NCBI RefSeq assembly: GCF_030506285.1
Contig: NZ_CP119422.1
Location: forward strand, 5,009,501 to 5,073,500
Reading direction: 5' to 3'
Source: Catalinimonas niigatensis
GTDB lineage: Bacteria > Bacteroidota > Bacteroidia > Cytophagales > Cyclobacteriaceae
Length of the DNA stretch: 64,000 nt
Shown here: one piece after another, positions 61,717 to 64,000 of the stretch
Layout: each line of letters begins with the position of its first letter
Numbering within the stretch: position 1 is the first letter of the stretch
Position numbers and translations under genes: made by a program
The notes under the pieces: generated by a model
The model's input: the letters and a program-made list of their open reading frames with translations, nothing else
Told to the model about the DNA's origin: nothing
Databases searched by the model: none

Positions 61717-62967
61717 TCACGTCACCGCCTTTTTCTCTTGGATATACCTTAGTTTAAGTTTTTTCATAGCAAAAGGAGCCGTTAGTCCGTGAATAAGAAT
61801 GGATAACAAAACAATGAAAGCAACCAAAGCCCATACTTCTTTTCCGTTGAAAAACTCAGTTTCACTGAGCGCAAAAGACAAGTAAAAGAAAGATCCTATT
61901 CCTTTAATGCCAAAAAAACTGATGGCAAACTTTTCTCTAAACTTAAGTTTAGTTCCTAATAAAGCTATCAAACCCGTTAATGGACGAATGAGCAGGACAA
62001 AAGCAATTCCTGCGAGTGCCATTTCCCAGTTAAGTCCATCCAAAATACCCTTTACAAGACTGCCACCAAAAAGCAGCAGAAGTATAGCCAGAAGTATTCG
62101 CTCAATCTGATCTGTAAAGTGATGTAGTTCACGGTGGTATTCGTGTCGCATCTCGTAATTGCGTATGGTTACGGCAACCACAAATACCGCCATAAACCCA
62201 TAGCCATGAATCATTTCAGTAATGCCATAAGTCATAAGAGTAGTAGAGAATGCCACAAAGCCATCTCTGACATTTTCAAATCCGCCTAGCTTTTCTGGCA
62301 ATTTGAAAAACAAATAAATGAATGCCTTTCCCATGCCAAATCCTACTGCTACTCCTGCTACTAATCTGTAAATCAAATCTCTGCCCAGCCATTCAAGAAA
62401 CCAGGACTCTCCTGTTTGTGCCGATAATGCCAGTACAATGGCAAGCCAGATAAATGGAAAGGCCATCCCATCATTCATGCCAGCTTCTGTAGTCAAAGCG
62501 AGTCGGACGTCATCATTTTCTCCTTCATTGGGTGGCCCTACCTGCACATCCGATGCCAGTACAGGATCGGTGGGGGCAAGAACAGCCCCTAACAATATAG
62601 CAGAAGGCAGATTGAAACCCAGAAACCAATAGCCTACGAAAGCAAATATCCCAATGCTTAGCAGCATGGTAATAGTGATCAGACGAAAAGGGACTCTCCA
62701 TTCACGAAAGGAAAATCGGTGGTCAATTTTGAGACCTGTGCCCATAAGTGCGACAATGACGATCAACTCAGTCATATGCACTGTAAAGTTCTCCTCCCAT
62801 AAAGGATTTGGCCAGGGCAACGTATCAAAAACGCTATACAAAATGATGCCAAGTAGCAAGTACACAATAGAATAGGAAATGCCCATTTTTTTGGCAAGTA
62901 TAGGTATCCAGACCATACCAAAAGCAGCGAATCCTACAATGGTTAAACTAAGAATATAGGTATCCAT
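61717..62967 (-). CDS. cation/proton antiporter (CPA1, NhaP-like)
   Basis: A 416-aa membrane transporter with about 12 helices. The P-T-D-P-V-L-A-S-D motif (around 131-139) and the following E-A-G-M-N-D-G residues mark the CPA1 family. It exchanges Na+ or K+ for protons. No C-terminal regulatory domain is present. It is single, with no operon partner, and about 750 bp upstream on the chromosome lies the partial histidine kinase gene. Confidence 0.88.
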   Translation of the reverse strand: MDTYILSLTIVGFAAFGMVWIPILAKKMGISYSIVYLLLGIILYSVFDTLPWPNPLWEENFTVHMTELIVIVALMGTGLKIDHRFSFREWRVPFRLITITMLLSIGIFAFVGYWFLGFNLPSAILLGAVLAPTDPVLASDVQVGPPNEGENDDVRLALTTEAGMNDGMAFPFIWLAIVLALSAQTGESWFLEWLGRDLIYRLVAGVAVGFGMGKAFIYLFFKLPEKLGGFENVRDGFVAFSTTLMTYGITEMIHGYGFMAVFVVAVTIRNYEMRHEYHRELHHFTDQIERILLAILLLLFGGSLVKGILDGLNWEMALAGIAFVLLIRPLTGLIALLGTKLKFREKFAISFFGIKGIGSFFYLSFALSETEFFNGKEVWALVAFIVLLSILIHGLTAPFAMKKLKLRYIQEKKAVT

Positions 62968-63470
62968 AAAAAAAATCTATATCAGAATAACATAGAAAAA
63001 ATCTGTCAGTTATTCATAATTCATTAATGTAATGCCATCATTAACTAATTTTATTGAATATAAGTTAGGGCATTGTTAATTTTTATTACAGTCAGATTAC
63101 TTCAAATTTATTCTTTCCAAAAATTGCATACCGTATAACAGTAAGTTGTAGTCTGGGAGTTTTGGATGGAATTCTATGTTCTTGGCGTAAAGAACATATT
63201 TAGAAGCACAGATGAATCTCAGGTATGGAAAGCAGAAGGTCTGCACCTATCTACGCAAGCCATCAAAGACTAAAACTGAGAAGGTTTATCAGAGTTTGCT
63301 GTCATCCGCCTGCGGGTAGGGAGAAGATGGCGGCTTGCCCTTTCCGGAAAAAAGCTCTTTCTCCTGTTTCACCCTACTATTAGCTCTGAATACTCACTGA
63401 AGTTCAGGATGTAAATAAAAATTGACAAATTTTGTAGTTCAGTCTAAAAATCTTTTACAGAGGTATTAGG
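62968..63470. other. intergenic region
   Basis: 503 bp with no gene. A GC-richer patch near 63290-63370 (containing CATCCGCCTGCGGGTAGGG) stands out from its AT-rich surroundings and could be a short extragenic repeat or relic, with no second copy in the window. Confidence 0.4.
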
Positions 63471-64000
63471 TCAGCTTTTGATTTCAAAATGTTTATCATT
63501 CTCATAGACAGTAAGGAAGTAAACTTTAAAAGTAGTACCATAACCTAATTTACTATTGACCTCTATTTTTCCGCTCCTGTTTTCAATGATCCTTTTGATC
63601 ATATAAAGGCCTATGCCTGTACCTGTCGTATGGCTATGCATCCTTTTAAACATTGTAAAGAGTTTAGTTTGTTGCTTTTCGCTTAAGCCCAGCCCATTAT
63701 CTTCTACACTTAAAACGGTATACTCATTTTCTTCAAAAGTCTTTATTCTAATTTCAACAGCACGTTCCGGGTCTCTGTATTTGATTGCATTACTTAGAAG
63801 ATTATAAATGATACTTCTTAGATTGTTTCTAGGGTATAAGATGACGCTTACCTTAAACTCTTCTTTGATCAGGGCCTGAGATTTATCAATATCAGCCTGG
63901 ATATCTTCCTTTATACTCTCTAATATTTCCTTGAAGGACAGTTTCTCGTTTTTATTTTCTATATCCTTCTGAATCCTGGTGATTTCGGTAAGATCGCAAA
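63471..64000 (-). CDS. sensor histidine kinase, 3' part (runs off the window)
   Basis: The minus-strand frame is open from the window edge to the stop at 63471 (176 codons visible). It encodes the end of a histidine kinase: D-L-T-E-I-T-R-I-Q (linker to the dimerisation region), then the ATPase domain with N-box N-L-L-S-N-A-I-K-Y, G1 D-N-G-L-G-L, a F box F-K-R-M-H and G2 G-T-G-I-G-L-Y. All ATP-binding boxes are present, so it is probably functional. The input domains and partner lie outside the window. Confidence 0.88.
   Translation of the reverse strand, partial: CDLTEITRIQKDIENKNEKLSFKEILESIKEDIQADIDKSQALIKEEFKVSVILYPRNNLRSIIYNLLSNAIKYRDPERAVEIRIKTFEENEYTVLSVEDNGLGLSEKQQTKLFTMFKRMHSHTTGTGIGLYMIKRIIENRSGKIEVNSKLGYGTTFKVYFLTVYENDKHFEIKS

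Overview
The window is a chromosomal segment of a Bacteroidota bacterium, most likely a free-living member of the Cytophagales. This rests on a T9SS-type C-terminal sorting domain, Bacteroidota-type T6SS tube and baseplate proteins, start sites without Shine-Dalgarno sequences, a TTTG-N20-TAnnTTTG promoter, and sulfatase, GH2, GH106 and CE15 carbohydrate genes. No rRNA, tRNA, CRISPR array or intact insertion sequence was seen.

Region 1 (1-2.9 kb) is gene-poor. It holds a small HNH nuclease, an unrecognised small gene, a GC-rich C-tract patch and two copies of a 40-bp repeat.

Region 2 (2.9-17 kb) is a type VI secretion (contractile injection) cluster on the plus strand: LuxR-type regulator, tssH, an HNH-like gene, tssB, tssC, tssD (hcp), tssI (vgrG), tssE, an L,D-transpeptidase-like putative effector, tssF, tssG, tssK, PAAR, and an M91-like metallopeptidase putative effector. 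Sheath, tube, spike, baseplate and recycling ATPase are all present. No TssJ/TssL/TssM and no candidate for the Bacteroidota-specific TssN-TssR proteins is recognisable.

Region 3 (17-32.2 kb) sits where a membrane complex might be expected. It encodes a phospho-threonine signalling set: a Ser/Thr kinase-FHA protein, a zinc-ribbon/double-FHA protein, a membrane-anchored PP2C phosphatase, a secreted unknown, an FHA-TM-coiled-coil-trypsin protease and a second membrane-anchored kinase. Four exported proteins follow, one of them a 1431-aa T9SS surface protein. The whole 2.9-32.2 kb block is the best candidate for an undescribed system: a T6SS controlled, and perhaps anchored, by a transmembrane kinase/phosphatase/FHA/protease module.

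Region 4 (32.5-51.5 kb) is an accessory carbohydrate and oxidation region: CE15 glucuronoyl esterase, an internally deleted GH106 remnant, a ThuA/sugar-dehydrogenase/PKD/cytochrome c fusion, GH2 beta-glucuronidase, an NrtR-like regulator, a second sugar dehydrogenase, a two-subunit molybdenum hydroxylase, an AraC regulator, an alpha/beta hydrolase and an aldo/keto reductase behind matching 69-bp upstream repeats, a cupin, a decayed aldo/keto reductase and a sulfatase. Several palindromic operators and terminators are visible.

Region 5 (51.7-64 kb) is more ordinary: a membrane-protein/winged-helix regulator locus with a repeated 17-bp palindrome, a TelA-like pair, two decayed genes (a CBU_0592-like membrane protein and a LysR regulator), CorA, an acyl-CoA thioesterase, a Tat-exported unknown, a cation/proton antiporter and the 3' part of a histidine kinase.
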